A stretch of DNA of 64,000 nt from Polynucleobacter necessarius. Its GTDB lineage: Bacteria; Pseudomonadota; Gammaproteobacteria; Burkholderiales; Burkholderiaceae. Of the stretch, positions 9,886 through 21,460 are shown piece by piece. The notes under the pieces are model-generated. The model was given only the letters and a program-made list of their open reading frames with translations, had not been told where the DNA came from and did not search any database. A program made the translations under genes and the position numbers. Position 1 is the first letter of the stretch. Each line of letters begins with the position of its first letter. The stretch covers positions 426,284-490,283 of the forward strand of contig NZ_LT606949.1 in the NCBI RefSeq assembly GCF_900095215.1, in the 5' to 3' direction.

Positions 9886-10962
9886 GTGTATTTAGAACAA
9901 ATCATGACGATGTCGGGTTTGTCTGATTTGCAATTGGCATTAGCCGTTATTGGTTTATTGATTCTGATAACGGTAGCTATTCTCAATATTAAGTACGCAC
10001 GCGCTCGCTGTAAGGCAAAAGAGCAAAATGAATATTCATTGGATGATCGCTTTGCGCGTGAGCCTAGCTTTAGTCAAGGTTTCGCTGATAGCGAGGCGCT
10101 TGCGCGAACAGAGCCTAGTTTTGGTGAGGTTCAGTCGACGGCGATTTCAGCCCCGGATAAATTTGCTATTGATCCACGCATTGATTGTGTCATGACACTC
10201 CGCTTTGATGAAGCTATTAGCGGTGCGGAAATCCTAAATGAAATTAATGCTTGGACTGATCTTGAAGCGCAATCTACTGCGCGCTGGATGTGCGAAGGCC
10301 TAAATGCCAATTTAAATGTTGCTGAAGACTGGGAAGAATTGCATCCCGAGTCTATGTATTCAGAATTACAGTTAGCTATCCAGTTAGCCAGCCGCAAAGG
10401 TCCTATAGGTGTTTTAGAGCTATCAGACTTCTGTTCTCGTGCTCAAGCTCTTGCTGAGACCCTGGGATCACAAATCGATATGCCAAGCGTAAGCACCATG
10501 CTGGAAAGTGCTAAAGAATTGGATGTCATGGCTGCAGAGAGTGATATTCAGTTGAGTATTAATGTATTGTTTGATGAGCCATGTCCTTGGGGTAACTTCG
10601 ATGCATTAATGCGCCAAAGAGGATTTAAGTTGTTTCGTAATGGACGTCAATACGAATATCTCAGTAAAGGTACCTTACTTTTTAATAGCGCTGATTTAGA
10701 TCCCAATAAATCAGTGATCCAGATAACGCTGTTGCTTGAAGTTCCTTTGGTTCCGCAAGAAGAGCGCGCATTTGAAAGAATGCTGGCAGAAGGTATAGAG
10801 ATTGCGCAAACAGCTCATGGCCGCTTAGTGGATGACAATGGTATTAATTTGAGTGAAGCTGCAGTTATCAGCATTCGTCAGCACCTTGATGTCCTCTACG
10901 CCAATCTTGAGAAATCTGGCGTACCTGCTGGATCTTCTACAGCTAGCAGACTATTTAGCTAG
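9886..10962 (+). CDS. zipA: Cell division protein ZipA-like
   Basis: ZipA is a single-pass inner-membrane protein that tethers FtsZ at the division site through its C-terminal domain. This 358-residue product has an N-terminal membrane helix (about residues 14-35), a charged low-complexity linker, and a C-terminal globular region (about residues 205-345) that resembles the ZipA FtsZ-binding domain, including the NPRGFKLF-like segment RQRGFKLFRNGRQYEYL. The open frame starts with GTG immediately after the smc stop, but ATG at 9904 or 9910 would place the membrane helix more normally. Placement between smc and ligA supports the assignment. Confidence 0.85.
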   Translation: MYLEQIMTMSGLSDLQLALAVIGLLILITVAILNIKYARARCKAKEQNEYSLDDRFAREPSFSQGFADSEALARTEPSFGEVQSTAISAPDKFAIDPRIDCVMTLRFDEAISGAEILNEINAWTDLEAQSTARWMCEGLNANLNVAEDWEELHPESMYSELQLAIQLASRKGPIGVLELSDFCSRAQALAETLGSQIDMPSVSTMLESAKELDVMAAESDIQLSINVLFDEPCPWGNFDALMRQRGFKLFRNGRQYEYLSKGTLLFNSADLDPNKSVIQITLLLEVPLVPQEERAFERMLAEGIEIAQTAHGRLVDDNGINLSEAAVISIRQHLDVLYANLEKSGVPAGSSTASRLFS

Positions 10963-12987
<2,025 letters not shown>

Positions 12988-13002
12988 ATTCAAGCAACTG
13001 CT

Positions 13003-15597
13003 TTAAGCGCCCAAAGCCTCAAGCAATTCTGCCTCAAGTTGAATCTGTAGCTTGGGATTTTTACCGAGGTTGGCAGCATCTAATAGCAGCACGTCTTCCA
13101 CTCTCTCGCCTAGAGTATTAATTCTCGCTGTGTGGATTGAAATCTGATGCTTAGCTAAGACCCTGGAGATGGTGTAGAGCAAGCCAGTCCTGTCGCTTGC
13201 TGAAAGTGCTAGCGTGTAATACCTTCCGCGATCATCTGGGGCCATATGCACCCGTGGCTGAATTGGAAAAGTGCGTGATTGCCTGGATAGGCGACCCATG
13301 CTTGGTGCTGGTAGTGGCTCGCTCTTAGTGAGCGCGGCTGTGAGTTCAAACTCTACCAACTGAATGATGTCACGATAGCTACCGCCCTCATCCACAAAAT
13401 TACTACCGGCAATTTGGAAGGTGTCTAAGGCATAGCCATGGCGGGTAGTGTGAATGCGCGCATCCCAAATTGAGAAACCATGTCTCTCAAAGTAGGCGCA
13501 AATTCTGGCAAAGAGATCTTCTTGGTCTTTCACATAGACGGCGACTTGCAACCCCTCGCCAATCGGAGAGAGTCTTGCCCTGACGATTGGTTGTTCACTA
13601 TTCACATTATTAAATAGATGGCGTGTTAGCCAAGCAATGTCAGTTGAATCTTGTCTTAAGAAAAACGCCACATCTAATTGCTTCCATAGATCTTCGTAAG
13701 CATCATCGTTAATGCCGTAGAGACGTAATTTAGTTCTGGATTCTTCTTGATGTTGCGCTAATTCAGATGAAGCGTCTGGTTTTGCGCCGCCCAAGACTCT
13801 CAGAGTTGCGCGGTATAGGTCTTCTAAGAGCTTACCTTTCCAGGCGTTCCAAACCTTAGGGCTTGTGCCCCTGACATCGGCAACAGTCAGTAAATAAAGC
13901 GCAGTGAGGTGACGCTCATCGCCCATCTTTTTGGCAAACGCCTTAACCACATCTGGGTCGGTAATATCTTGCTTTTGCGCAACCTGACTCATATAGAGAT
14001 GTTCGGCGACTAACCAAACCAGTAACTCAGTATCTTTTTTATCCAAGCCATGATCTTTGGCAAACTTGCGCATATCGGCTTTGCCCAGTTGCGAGTGATC
14101 ACCACCACGTCCCTTGGTAATGTCATGGAAGAGTGCCGCAATCACGAGCAACCAAGGCTTTTCAAAATGGGCGATCAGACTGCTGCAAAACGGGAACTCA
14201 TGAGTATATTCAACAACCATGAAGCGCCGTACATTGCGTAGCACCATCAGGATATGTTGATCAACGGTGTACACATGAAATAAGTCATGCTGCATTTGTC
14301 CAACAATCTTGCGGAATGCGGGAAGATATCGCCCTAATACGCTGCTGCGATTCATGAGGTGAAAGGCTCTGCTTACGCCTGCTGGCTGTTTCAGGATTTC
14401 AATAAATAGTGCGCGATTAATGGGGTTGGCACGCCATTTGCTATCCATCTTTGCTCTGGCGTTATAAAGCGCCCTAAAGATGGTTGCAGATAGACTTTTG
14501 ACATTCGCTGTTTTGGCAAAAACCAGAAAGGTTCTCAGAATTTGTTCAGGATGTTTCTGAAAAAGTTGGGGGTCGGTGATATCCAATACCCCTTGGCGCT
14601 CAATAAAGCATTCGTTGCCTTCACCTGGAATGGGGTGAGTGGTTTTTGATTCCTGCGGAAAGAGAAGTGCCTCTATGTTTTGCAGGAGAACGTCATTGAG
14701 CTGAGTCACCGCTTTGGCTGCCCAATAGTAGCGGCGCATGATGGCTTCACTTGTTTGGCGGGAGGACTCTGCCTGGATTCCCATCGATGCCGCTAGCGCC
14801 GCTTGGAAGTCAAAAGCAAGAACATCTTTCCTGCGTCCGGCAAGTAAATGTAAGTTAGCACGCAGGGTTTCTAGAAAACGTTGGTTGCGATTAAGTTCAG
14901 TCAGTTCGCGTTGAGTAACAAGACCAGTCTCATTGAGATCTTTGAACGTGTTGCCCAATAAGACCGCTTTACTAACCCAGGAGATCACCTGCAAATCACG
15001 TAAACCACCTGGACTCTCCTTGCAATTGGGTTCTAGAGAGTAGGGGGTGTTTTGATATTTGTAATGACGCTGAATTTGTTCGGCTTGCTTGGCCTGAAAG
15101 AAGGCCTTCGGATCCATCGCCGCTTCATACGCCTTAGCGAAATCTTTGAATAATTGTTTTTTTCCACAAATGTAACGGGCTTCCAGTAGCGAGGTTCGCA
15201 CTGTAATGTCCTGCTCGGATTTAGAAATGCATTCAGCGACAGTTCTGACGGAAGAGCCAATCTCTAAACCGGTATCCCAGCAGTTGGCGACAAATTGCTC
15301 AACTTGTTTTGATATGGCTCTGGCTTTTGCTTCATCTGCTGGAAGCAGAATCAGAATGTCTACATCTGAGTATGGAAATAAAGCGCCTCTGCCAAAGCCG
15401 CCTACCGCAACTAAAGCAGCTTCGTTATTTAAGCCGCAACTATTCCATAGATGCGCTAGCAGTCGATTACTCAGCTTTGCGAGTTGTTTGGTTAACTTAC
15501 CTACGGATTGAGTTTTTTTAAACTCACCATAAGCAATTTCACGAGCAGCCCGCAGGCTAGCGACATCAACAATATCGCTAGCTTGTTGCTTATTCAT
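13003..15597 (-). CDS. glnD: [Protein-PII] uridylyltransferase / uridylyl-removing enzyme
   Basis: GlnD senses glutamine and uridylylates or de-uridylylates PII proteins, setting nitrogen assimilation. The 864-residue product has the nucleotidyltransferase motif GGFGRGALFPYSDVD (about residues 67-81), a helical region, an HD hydrolase domain with FHDITKGRGGDHS near residue 500, and two C-terminal ACT domains (about residues 690-760 and 800-860) that bind glutamine. Full length and intact. It begins a few bases after map on the same strand and is probably co-transcribed with it. Confidence 0.96.
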   Translation of the reverse strand: MNKQQASDIVDVASLRAAREIAYGEFKKTQSVGKLTKQLAKLSNRLLAHLWNSCGLNNEAALVAVGGFGRGALFPYSDVDILILLPADEAKARAISKQVEQFVANCWDTGLEIGSSVRTVAECISKSEQDITVRTSLLEARYICGKKQLFKDFAKAYEAAMDPKAFFQAKQAEQIQRHYKYQNTPYSLEPNCKESPGGLRDLQVISWVSKAVLLGNTFKDLNETGLVTQRELTELNRNQRFLETLRANLHLLAGRRKDVLAFDFQAALAASMGIQAESSRQTSEAIMRRYYWAAKAVTQLNDVLLQNIEALLFPQESKTTHPIPGEGNECFIERQGVLDITDPQLFQKHPEQILRTFLVFAKTANVKSLSATIFRALYNARAKMDSKWRANPINRALFIEILKQPAGVSRAFHLMNRSSVLGRYLPAFRKIVGQMQHDLFHVYTVDQHILMVLRNVRRFMVVEYTHEFPFCSSLIAHFEKPWLLVIAALFHDITKGRGGDHSQLGKADMRKFAKDHGLDKKDTELLVWLVAEHLYMSQVAQKQDITDPDVVKAFAKKMGDERHLTALYLLTVADVRGTSPKVWNAWKGKLLEDLYRATLRVLGGAKPDASSELAQHQEESRTKLRLYGINDDAYEDLWKQLDVAFFLRQDSTDIAWLTRHLFNNVNSEQPIVRARLSPIGEGLQVAVYVKDQEDLFARICAYFERHGFSIWDARIHTTRHGYALDTFQIAGSNFVDEGGSYRDIIQLVEFELTAALTKSEPLPAPSMGRLSRQSRTFPIQPRVHMAPDDRGRYYTLALSASDRTGLLYTISRVLAKHQISIHTARINTLGERVEDVLLLDAANLGKNPKLQIQLEAELLEALGA

Positions 15598-15600
15598 ATC

Positions 15601-16437
15601 TTAAGCGCTTGCTAACGCAGGTCTAAAGGAAAGTCCTTGAACGCAGTCGGGGGGCGAATTACTGCCTTCCGACCAAGTCAATACTTCAACGCCGGTCTGG
15701 GTCACTAGTAGGGTGTGTTCCCACTGCGCCGATAAGCTGCGATCTTTTGTCTTGACGGTCCACTGGTCTGGCATCGTGCGAATATCACGCTTGCCAGCAT
15801 TAATCATCGGCTCAATCGTAAATGTCATTCCCGCTTCTAATTTTTCGCCGGTACCTGGTTTGCCGTGGTGAAGAATTTGGGGGTCTTGATGAAACACCTT
15901 GCCAATGCCATGACCACAGTATTCGCGTACTACGGAGTAACCTGCTTTTTCCGCATGAGTCTGAATCACGTGCCCGATGTCACCCAAATAGCAGCCGGGT
16001 TTGACTTGAGCAATTCCAAGCCACATACATTCAAAAGTAATTTGGGTGAGGCGTTTTGCCATGACAGAAACTTCGCCCACCATGAACATGCGACTGGTAT
16101 CGCCGTAGTAACCATCGGGAGTGATGACGGTAATATCCAAATTAACCACATCGCCAGTCTTCAATACTTTCTCGCCTGGAATGCCATGACAAATTACGTC
16201 ATTCACTGAGGTGCAGATGGATGCGGGGAAAGGGGGGTAGCCAGGCGGCTGATAGTTCAATGGGGCTGGAATGGTCTTTTGGACATCGCGCATGTATTCA
16301 TGGCACATCCGATCCAATTCACTGGTAGTGACCCCGGCTTTAACGTGAGGGGCCACATGGTCAAGAACTTCACTGGCTAAGCGGCCAGCTTCGCGCATCC
16401 CAAGGATGTCTTTTTCGGCGGTCAATACACTATTCAT
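15601..16437 (-). CDS. map: Methionine aminopeptidase type I
   Basis: Map removes the initiator methionine from nascent proteins in the cytoplasm. The 278-residue protein has the pita-bread fold metal ligands in order: Asp in NLDITVI and DTSRMF, His in GHGIGKVFH, Glu in FTIEPMI and in WEHTLLVT; the substrate histidine lies in CHGIPGEK. It is somewhat longer than typical because of a short C-terminal tail. It is divergent from rpsB, a common betaproteobacterial arrangement, and sits just upstream of glnD on the minus strand. Confidence 0.96.
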   Translation of the reverse strand: MNSVLTAEKDILGMREAGRLASEVLDHVAPHVKAGVTTSELDRMCHEYMRDVQKTIPAPLNYQPPGYPPFPASICTSVNDVICHGIPGEKVLKTGDVVNLDITVITPDGYYGDTSRMFMVGEVSVMAKRLTQITFECMWLGIAQVKPGCYLGDIGHVIQTHAEKAGYSVVREYCGHGIGKVFHQDPQILHHGKPGTGEKLEAGMTFTIEPMINAGKRDIRTMPDQWTVKTKDRSLSAQWEHTLLVTQTGVEVLTWSEGSNSPPDCVQGLSFRPALASA

Positions 16438-16477
16438 GCCTTGATTATCAACGACTTGGCGAGTTTTGGCTTGCTCT

Positions 16478-16500
16478 AATTGCCTAAAAAATAGGCAATT
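16478..16500. repeat. Perfect 9-bp inverted repeat between map and rpsB
   Basis: AATTGCCTA at 16478-16486 and its exact complement TAGGCAATT at 16492-16500 flank a five-A loop. Neither side is followed by a T run, so it is not a standard terminator. It lies in the divergent map/rpsB gap and could be an operator or a processing hairpin; nothing in the sequence decides which. Confidence 0.55.
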
Positions 16501-16590
16501 ACTTCGTTTTAGGCCATCTGGAGGGTAGTTCTGGCTGTAGGTTCTTTGTTCTAGTGGGGGTGGGTCTGGCTAGAGCATTGATATTTAAGC

Positions 16591-16596
16591 TATAAT
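16591..16596 (+). promoter_or_regulatory. Candidate -10 box of the rpsB-tsf promoter
   Basis: A perfect TATAAT lies about 109 bases upstream of the rpsB ATG. No good -35 element is visible at 16-18 bases upstream (the best, TGGCTA, matches only three positions), so activator or UP-element help may be needed. The position leaves a long 5' leader, as expected for an autoregulated ribosomal-protein operon. Confidence 0.45.
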
Positions 16597-16630
16597 TTCG
16601 GTCTCAGGTCTGTTTTGGACTTGAAATCGC

Positions 16631-16680
16631 GAGTTGAGCCTTCCAGGGTGGCGTTTTTTAGCGCAGCTAGGACTCAACTT
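16631..16680 (+). promoter_or_regulatory. Structured 5' leader of rpsB
   Basis: AGTTGAGCCT (16632-16641) can pair with AGG-A-CTCAACT (16669-16679), a ten-base-pair stem with one bulged A, enclosing a loop containing a T6 run. It ends about 15 bases before the ribosome binding site AGGAGA (16695-16700). In E. coli, S2 represses rpsB-tsf through the leader RNA; by analogy this stem is a candidate S2 control site. The pairing is seen; the function is inference. Confidence 0.4.
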
Positions 16681-16704
16681 TAGAACCAACCCTTAGGAGA
16701 AGTT

Positions 16705-17454
16705 ATGTCAGTAACTATGCGTCAAATGCTGGAAGCCGGTTGCCATTTTGGTCACCAAACTCGCTTCTGGTCCCCAAAGATGGCCCCATTTATTTTCGGT
16801 CATCGCAACAAAATCCACATCATCAACTTGGAAAAAACATTGCCAATGTTTCAGGACGCCCTGAAATTTGCAAAACAAATTGCTGCTAATCGTGGCACGA
16901 TTTTATTTGTCGGTACTAAGCGTCAGTCACGCGAGATCATTGCTGAAGAAGCTGCTCGTGCTGGCATGCCTTACATCGACAGCCGTTGGTTGGGCGGTAC
17001 GCTCACTAACTTCAAAACTGTTAAAGGTTCCCTCAAGCGTTTGAAAGACATGGAAGTTGCTAAAGAAGCTGGCGACTGGGAAAAGCTTTCTAAGAAAGAA
17101 GCTTTGACTAACGATCGTGATCTCGACAAATTGCAAAAAGCACTTGGCGGTATCAAAGATTTGAACGGTGTTCCTGATGCGATTTTCGTAGTGGACGTTG
17201 GCTATCATAAGATTGCTATTACCGAGGCCAACAAGCTTGGCATTCCTGTAATCGCTATTGTGGATACCAACCACTCACCAGAAGGTGTTGATTACATCAT
17301 TCCTGGTAACGATGACTCAAGTAAAGCAGTAACCCTCTATGCACGCGGTATTGCTGATGCAATCCTCGAAGGCAAAGCTAACTCTGTCCAAGAAATCTTG
17401 ACAGCAGTTAAAGAAGGTGAAGAAGAGTTTGTTGAAGAAGGGAAAGTTGAATAA
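16705..17454 (+). CDS. rpsB: 30S ribosomal protein S2
   Basis: S2 (uS2) is a small-subunit protein on the solvent side of the 30S head-body junction. The 249-residue product begins with the highly typical [18 protein letters not shown] segment and has the conserved [13 protein letters not shown] stretch and the C-terminal [18 protein letters not shown] motif. A strong AGGAGA ribosome binding site precedes the ATG. Its TAA overlaps the tsf ATG as TAATG, so the two are translationally coupled. Confidence 0.98.
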   Translation: MSVTMRQMLEAGCHFGHQTRFWSPKMAPFIFGHRNKIHIINLEKTLPMFQDALKFAKQIAANRGTILFVGTKRQSREIIAEEAARAGMPYIDSRWLGGTLTNFKTVKGSLKRLKDMEVAKEAGDWEKLSKKEALTNDRDLDKLQKALGGIKDLNGVPDAIFVVDVGYHKIAITEANKLGIPVIAIVDTNHSPEGVDYIIPGNDDSSKAVTLYARGIADAILEGKANSVQEILTAVKEGEEEFVEEGKVE

Positions 17455-18338
17455 TGGTCGCTATTACCGCTTCAATGGTTGGCGAGTTACGCGCCAACAC
17501 TGATGCTCCGATGATGGAGTGCAAAAAGGCTTTGACTGAGGCTGATGGTGATATGGCTCGTGCAGAAGAAATTCTGCGCGTTAAGCTAGGTAGCAAGGCT
17601 GGTAAAGCAGCTTCTCGTGTAACGGCTGAAGGTATTGTTGCTGCTTCTATCAATGGCACTACTGGCGCATTGCTAGAAGTGAACTGCGAAACCGATTTCG
17701 TTTCTAAGAATGATGACTTCTTGGCATTCACAAATGAATGCGTGAAGTTGATTGCTGAAAAGAACCCGGCTGACGTTACTGCATTGTTGGCATTGCCATT
17801 GAATGGTCAAACTGTTGATGAAGTGCGTAGTGCTTTGATCGGCAAGATCGGCGAGAACATCATGCCACGTCGCTTCAAGCGTTTCGCTGGTAGCAACAAG
17901 TTGGTTTCTTACCTCCACGGCACCCGTATTGGTGTGCTGGTTGAGTTCGAAGGCGATGAAACTGCTGCTAAAGACGTGGCAATGCACATTGCTGCGATGA
18001 AGCCGGTGGCTTTGTCTATGGCTGACGTTCCTGCCGAGGCGATTGCTGTTGAGCGTAGCGTTGCTGTTCAAAAAGCGGCTGAATCTGGCAAACCACCAGA
18101 AATCGTTGAAAAGATGGTTGAAGGTGCTATTCAGAAGTACCTCAAAGAGGTTTCTTTGTTGCACCAGACTTTCGTGAAAAACGACAAGCAAACTGTTGAG
18201 CAAATGCTCAAGGCTGCAAATACAACAATCAAGGGTTTCACCATGTTTGTTGTAGGTGAGGGCATTGAGAGGCGTCAAGACGACTTTGCGGCTGAAGTGG
18301 CTGCGCAGGTTGCTGCTGCTTCTAAAGCAACTGCTTAA
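17454..18338 (+). CDS. tsf: Elongation factor Ts
   Basis: EF-Ts is the guanine-nucleotide exchange factor for EF-Tu. The 294-residue protein has the N-terminal UBA-like domain ([16 protein letters not shown]), the signature [15 protein letters not shown] near residue 80, and the core and C-terminal subdomains; length is normal. It overlaps rpsB by one base and is followed by a strong terminator, so rpsB-tsf forms its own transcription unit before pyrH. Confidence 0.98.
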   Translation: MVAITASMVGELRANTDAPMMECKKALTEADGDMARAEEILRVKLGSKAGKAASRVTAEGIVAASINGTTGALLEVNCETDFVSKNDDFLAFTNECVKLIAEKNPADVTALLALPLNGQTVDEVRSALIGKIGENIMPRRFKRFAGSNKLVSYLHGTRIGVLVEFEGDETAAKDVAMHIAAMKPVALSMADVPAEAIAVERSVAVQKAAESGKPPEIVEKMVEGAIQKYLKEVSLLHQTFVKNDKQTVEQMLKAANTTIKGFTMFVVGEGIERRQDDFAAEVAAQVAAASKATA

Positions 18339-18379
18339 TTAGCCAGTATGGGGCTTGCCCCAGCCGGTTGGTAATACCC

Positions 18380-18415
18380 AAAAGGGCATAGAAACCTTAG
18401 TTTCTGTGCCCTTTT
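18380..18415 (+). terminator. Rho-independent terminator after tsf
   Basis: AAAAGGGCA..AGAAAC pairs with GTTTCT..TGCCCTTTT, giving a long stem with a single T-G mismatch and a four-base loop, ending in a T-rich tract. It lies 42 bases after the tsf stop and separates rpsB-tsf from pyrH. A short GC hairpin (GGGGC TT GCCCC, about 18350-18362) precedes it. Confidence 0.8.
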
Positions 18416-18437
18416 CTTTGATCCCGCTCAAGCCCTT

Positions 18438-18443
18438 TATAAT
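18438..18443 (+). promoter_or_regulatory. Candidate -10 box for pyrH
   Basis: A perfect TATAAT sits just after the tsf terminator and 81 bases upstream of the pyrH ATG. The -35 region is poor (TCTTTG at 17-base spacing). Because a terminator separates pyrH from tsf, a promoter in this interval is expected, and this is the only strong -10 in it. Confidence 0.45.
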
Positions 18444-18524
18444 TTGGCTGAGATATTAAAAAGTGCTTAAAGATCAATAAGCTAAGTAAGTTACTTACTT
18501 GGCAAATTACGGAAAATAAAAAAC

Positions 18525-19235
18525 ATGCCAGCCTACAAAAGAGTCCTCCTAAAGCTATCTGGTGAAGCCCTTATGGGTGATGATGCATTTGGCATCAACC
18601 CAGCCACCATTGATTCCATGGTTAAGGAAATCGCCGAGGTTGTAAATAGCGGAGTAGAGCTAGCAATTGTGATTGGTGGCGGCAATATTTTCCGCGGTGT
18701 TGCTGGTGGTGCCGCAGGCATGGATCGTGCTACTGCCGATTACATGGGAATGTTGGCAACCATGATGAATTCTTTGGCGCTGCAAGATGCATTGCGTCAA
18801 AAAGGCGTTGAAGCGCGCGTGCAATCCGCCTTGCGCATGGATCAAGTTGTTGAGCCTTATATTCGTCCGCGAGCAATTCGCGCTATGGGTGAAGGCAAGG
18901 TGGTTATTTTCGCAGCGGGTACTGGCAACCCATTCTTTACGACCGACACCGCCGCCGCTCTGCGTGGCGCTGAGATGGGTGTTGAAGTGATGCTCAAGGC
19001 TACTAAGGTAGATGGCATCTATAGCGCTGATCCAGCAAAAGATCCAACTGCTACTTTGTACAAAACGATTACGTTTGATGAAGCGCTAATCAAGAATCTA
19101 CAGGTGATGGATGCAACTGCCTTTGCATTGTGTCGTGATCGCAAATTACCAATCAAAGTATTTTCAATTCTCAAGCCAGGCGCATTGATGCGTGTAGTGC
19201 GAGGTGAGTCTGAAGGTACTTTGGTGCACGTTTAA
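18525..19235 (+). CDS. pyrH: UMP kinase
   Basis: PyrH phosphorylates UMP to UDP with ATP, feeding RNA, DNA and sugar-nucleotide pools. The 236-residue amino-acid-kinase-fold protein shows the N-terminal [12 protein letters not shown] phosphate-binding segment, GGGNIFRG, and the [16 protein letters not shown] stretch. It starts the co-directional block pyrH-frr-uppS-cdsA-dxr, an arrangement widely kept in proteobacteria, and is followed 11 bases later by frr. Confidence 0.98.
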   Translation: MPAYKRVLLKLSGEALMGDDAFGINPATIDSMVKEIAEVVNSGVELAIVIGGGNIFRGVAGGAAGMDRATADYMGMLATMMNSLALQDALRQKGVEARVQSALRMDQVVEPYIRPRAIRAMGEGKVVIFAAGTGNPFFTTDTAAALRGAEMGVEVMLKATKVDGIYSADPAKDPTATLYKTITFDEALIKNLQVMDATAFALCRDRKLPIKVFSILKPGALMRVVRGESEGTLVHV

Positions 19236-19246
19236 TAGGAGCCCTG

Positions 19247-19807
19247 ATGTCTGCAGCAGAAATTAAAACCAATGCCGATCAAAAGATGCAAAAGTCTCTC
19301 GAGGCTTTGAAGACCAATTTAGCCAAGATTCGTTCTGGCCGTGCCAATCCAGGAATTTTGGAGCATATTCATGTGGACTACTACGGTAATCCAACTCCAT
19401 TGAGTCAAGTTGCTGGCTTGGGTTTGGCTGATGCTCGCACAATTAACGTGCAACCCTTTGAAAAAACCATGGTTGCCGTGGTTGAGAAGGCGATTCGTGA
19501 TTCTGACTTAGGTTTAAACCCCGCATCTCATGGTACGGTTATTCGTGTGCCGATGCCCGCTTTGACTGAAGAGCGTCGTCGCGAGCTTACTAAGGTTGTG
19601 AAGAGTGAAGGTGAAGATACCAAGATTGCGGTTCGCAATTTACGCCGTGATGCGAATGAGCATCTTAAGCGCTTAACAAAAGACAAAGAAATTTCTGAGG
19701 ATGATGAGCGTCGCGCTACTGATGATATTCAGAAGATGACAGATAAAGCAGTGGTAGATATCGACAAGATCATTGCCGAAAAAGAAAAAGAGATCATGAC
19801 GGTTTAA
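19247..19807 (+). CDS. frr: Ribosome recycling factor
   Basis: RRF works with EF-G to split post-termination ribosomes. The 186-residue protein has the usual three-helix bundle sequence, with [15 protein letters not shown] near residue 28, the domain II segment [15 protein letters not shown], and the [17 protein letters not shown] motif near residue 105. The length is canonical. It follows pyrH by 11 bases in the same operon. Confidence 0.98.
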   Translation: MSAAEIKTNADQKMQKSLEALKTNLAKIRSGRANPGILEHIHVDYYGNPTPLSQVAGLGLADARTINVQPFEKTMVAVVEKAIRDSDLGLNPASHGTVIRVPMPALTEERRRELTKVVKSEGEDTKIAVRNLRRDANEHLKRLTKDKEISEDDERRATDDIQKMTDKAVVDIDKIIAEKEKEIMTV

Positions 19808-19832
19808 ATACCCGATTGAAATTTAGTTTCTG

Positions 19833-20606
19833 ATGACTCAACACACCAGTTCAACCCTAGCCATTCCTGAGGTCAGTGCTGTACCTCGCCATGTGGCGAT
19901 CATCATGGATGGCAATGGGCGCTGGGCTAGTAAGCGCATGATGCCTCGCGTCGCGGGACACTCCGAGGGGTTGAGTGCTGTTCGAAAAATCGTTCAAGAA
20001 TGTCGCAAGCTTGGCGTTGAGTACCTTACGGTTTTTGCTTTTAGTTCCGAAAACTGGCGCCGCCCACCAGAAGAGGTGGGTTTTTTAATGAAGCTATTTC
20101 TCAAGTCTCTGAAAGGCGAGGTTACCCGTCTTGCTGAAAACGATATCGCCTCGAGATTGATTGGAGACTTAAGTCGATTTGATTCTGCTATTCAAGAGAT
20201 GGTGCAGTTTTCCGAGCAAAAGACTGCTGGTTGTAAAAGCCTGACTTTTACGATTGCCGCTAACTATGGCGGTCGTTGGGATATCTTGCAAGCAATGCGT
20301 CAATGTCTTGCTGCCAATCCCAACTTAAAGCCAGAGCAGGTAAGTGAAGAGCTTCTTCAGCCCCATCTCTCAATGGCTTATGCACCAGAGCCTGATTTGT
20401 TTATCCGTACCGGCGGCGAACAACGTGTCAGCAATTTCTTGTTGTGGCAGCTAGCTTATACCGAACTCTATTTCACGGATATCCTGTGGCCTGATTTTGA
20501 TGAGAAAGAGTTGCATAAAGCATTTGAGTGGTTCAGTCAGCGCGAGCGCCGCTTTGGTCGCACCAGTGCTCAGCTTGCATCGCAAGCAATGAGCGATGCA
20601 GTTTGA
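19833..20606 (+). CDS. uppS: Undecaprenyl pyrophosphate synthase
   Basis: UppS is the cis-prenyltransferase that makes the C55 carrier lipid for peptidoglycan and O-antigen. The 257-residue product contains the catalytic aspartate motif [10 protein letters not shown] (about residues 24-33), FSSENWRRP, and the C-terminal [11 protein letters not shown] and [10 protein letters not shown] motifs. It is in the standard position between frr and cdsA. A short N-terminal extension precedes the conserved core. Confidence 0.97.
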   Translation: MTQHTSSTLAIPEVSAVPRHVAIIMDGNGRWASKRMMPRVAGHSEGLSAVRKIVQECRKLGVEYLTVFAFSSENWRRPPEEVGFLMKLFLKSLKGEVTRLAENDIASRLIGDLSRFDSAIQEMVQFSEQKTAGCKSLTFTIAANYGGRWDILQAMRQCLAANPNLKPEQVSEELLQPHLSMAYAPEPDLFIRTGGEQRVSNFLLWQLAYTELYFTDILWPDFDEKELHKAFEWFSQRERRFGRTSAQLASQAMSDAV

Positions 20607-20632
20607 TGTAGTTCATTACCAAGTCGATCCCC

Positions 20633-21460
20633 ATGTTAAAAACCAGAGTCATTACCGCCCTTGTCTTATTGGCGGTGCTGTTGCCCATTCTGTTTCTGCT
20701 TCCTCCAATTTATATCGGCGGTTTTTTCCTGATAGCTCTACTGGCTGCTGATTGGGAATGGAGTCGCTTACTTGCGCCTGAGGCAAGCCGAGCTGCTTGG
20801 ATATACGCATTATTTTGTTTGGCGATTATTGTGTTTTTGCTTGGCATGCAAAACGCTTCCTGGCAGTTCGCATTATTGCTGCTCGCAGTCATATTCTGGT
20901 TCTTTGTCGCACCATTCATTTTGGCGAAAGGCATGAACCTCTCTTTGCAAAAATTACGTCCTTTTTATGTGATGCTTGGGCTCATTTTGTTGCCCGCAAC
21001 TTGGTTCGCGTTGGTCTTTTTGCGCGAGTTGGGCCTTATCTTTTTGCTAAGCAGTATGGCTTTAGTTTGGGTAGCCGATATTGGCGCCTACTTTGTTGGC
21101 AAGGCTTTTGGTAAGCGCAAGCTAGCAGTGCAAATTAGTCCTGGTAAGTCGATTGAAGGTGCTATTGGTGGCCTCATACTTTGTTATATCTACGCATTTG
21201 CTTGTGTTTACTTTTTAAATTTTGAATCCACTTTATTTGGTGTCTGGGCTATTCGCTTTGGTTGGGTTCCTATGTTTTTAATGGTGACGGTATTAATCGT
21301 CTTCAGTATTTTTGGGGACTTATTTGAGTCTCAGTTAAAGCGCTTAGCAGGTGTTAAAGACTCCAGCCATCTTTTGCCTGGTCATGGTGGCGTGCTGGAT
21401 CGTGTAGACGCCTTGATTCCCACTATGCCTATTGCTGCGCTATTGGCTGGATTTGTGTGA
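20633..21460 (+). CDS. cdsA: Phosphatidate cytidylyltransferase
   Basis: CdsA makes CDP-diacylglycerol from phosphatidate and CTP in the inner membrane, the branch point of phospholipid synthesis. The 275-residue protein is almost wholly hydrophobic, with about eight membrane segments, and ends in the family signature region: [18 protein letters not shown] followed by [14 protein letters not shown]. Its TGA stop overlaps the ATG of dxr (TGATG), indicating coupling. Confidence 0.96.
   Translation: MLKTRVITALVLLAVLLPILFLLPPIYIGGFFLIALLAADWEWSRLLAPEASRAAWIYALFCLAIIVFLLGMQNASWQFALLLLAVIFWFFVAPFILAKGMNLSLQKLRPFYVMLGLILLPATWFALVFLRELGLIFLLSSMALVWVADIGAYFVGKAFGKRKLAVQISPGKSIEGAIGGLILCYIYAFACVYFLNFESTLFGVWAIRFGWVPMFLMVTVLIVFSIFGDLFESQLKRLAGVKDSSHLLPGHGGVLDRVDALIPTMPIAALLAGFV

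Noticed and set aside
16927..17274. Long minus-strand open frames inside rpsB, tsf, ppsA and similar genes
   Set aside because: They lie wholly within well-identified genes, lack family sequence and ribosome binding sites, and are codon-bias shadows.
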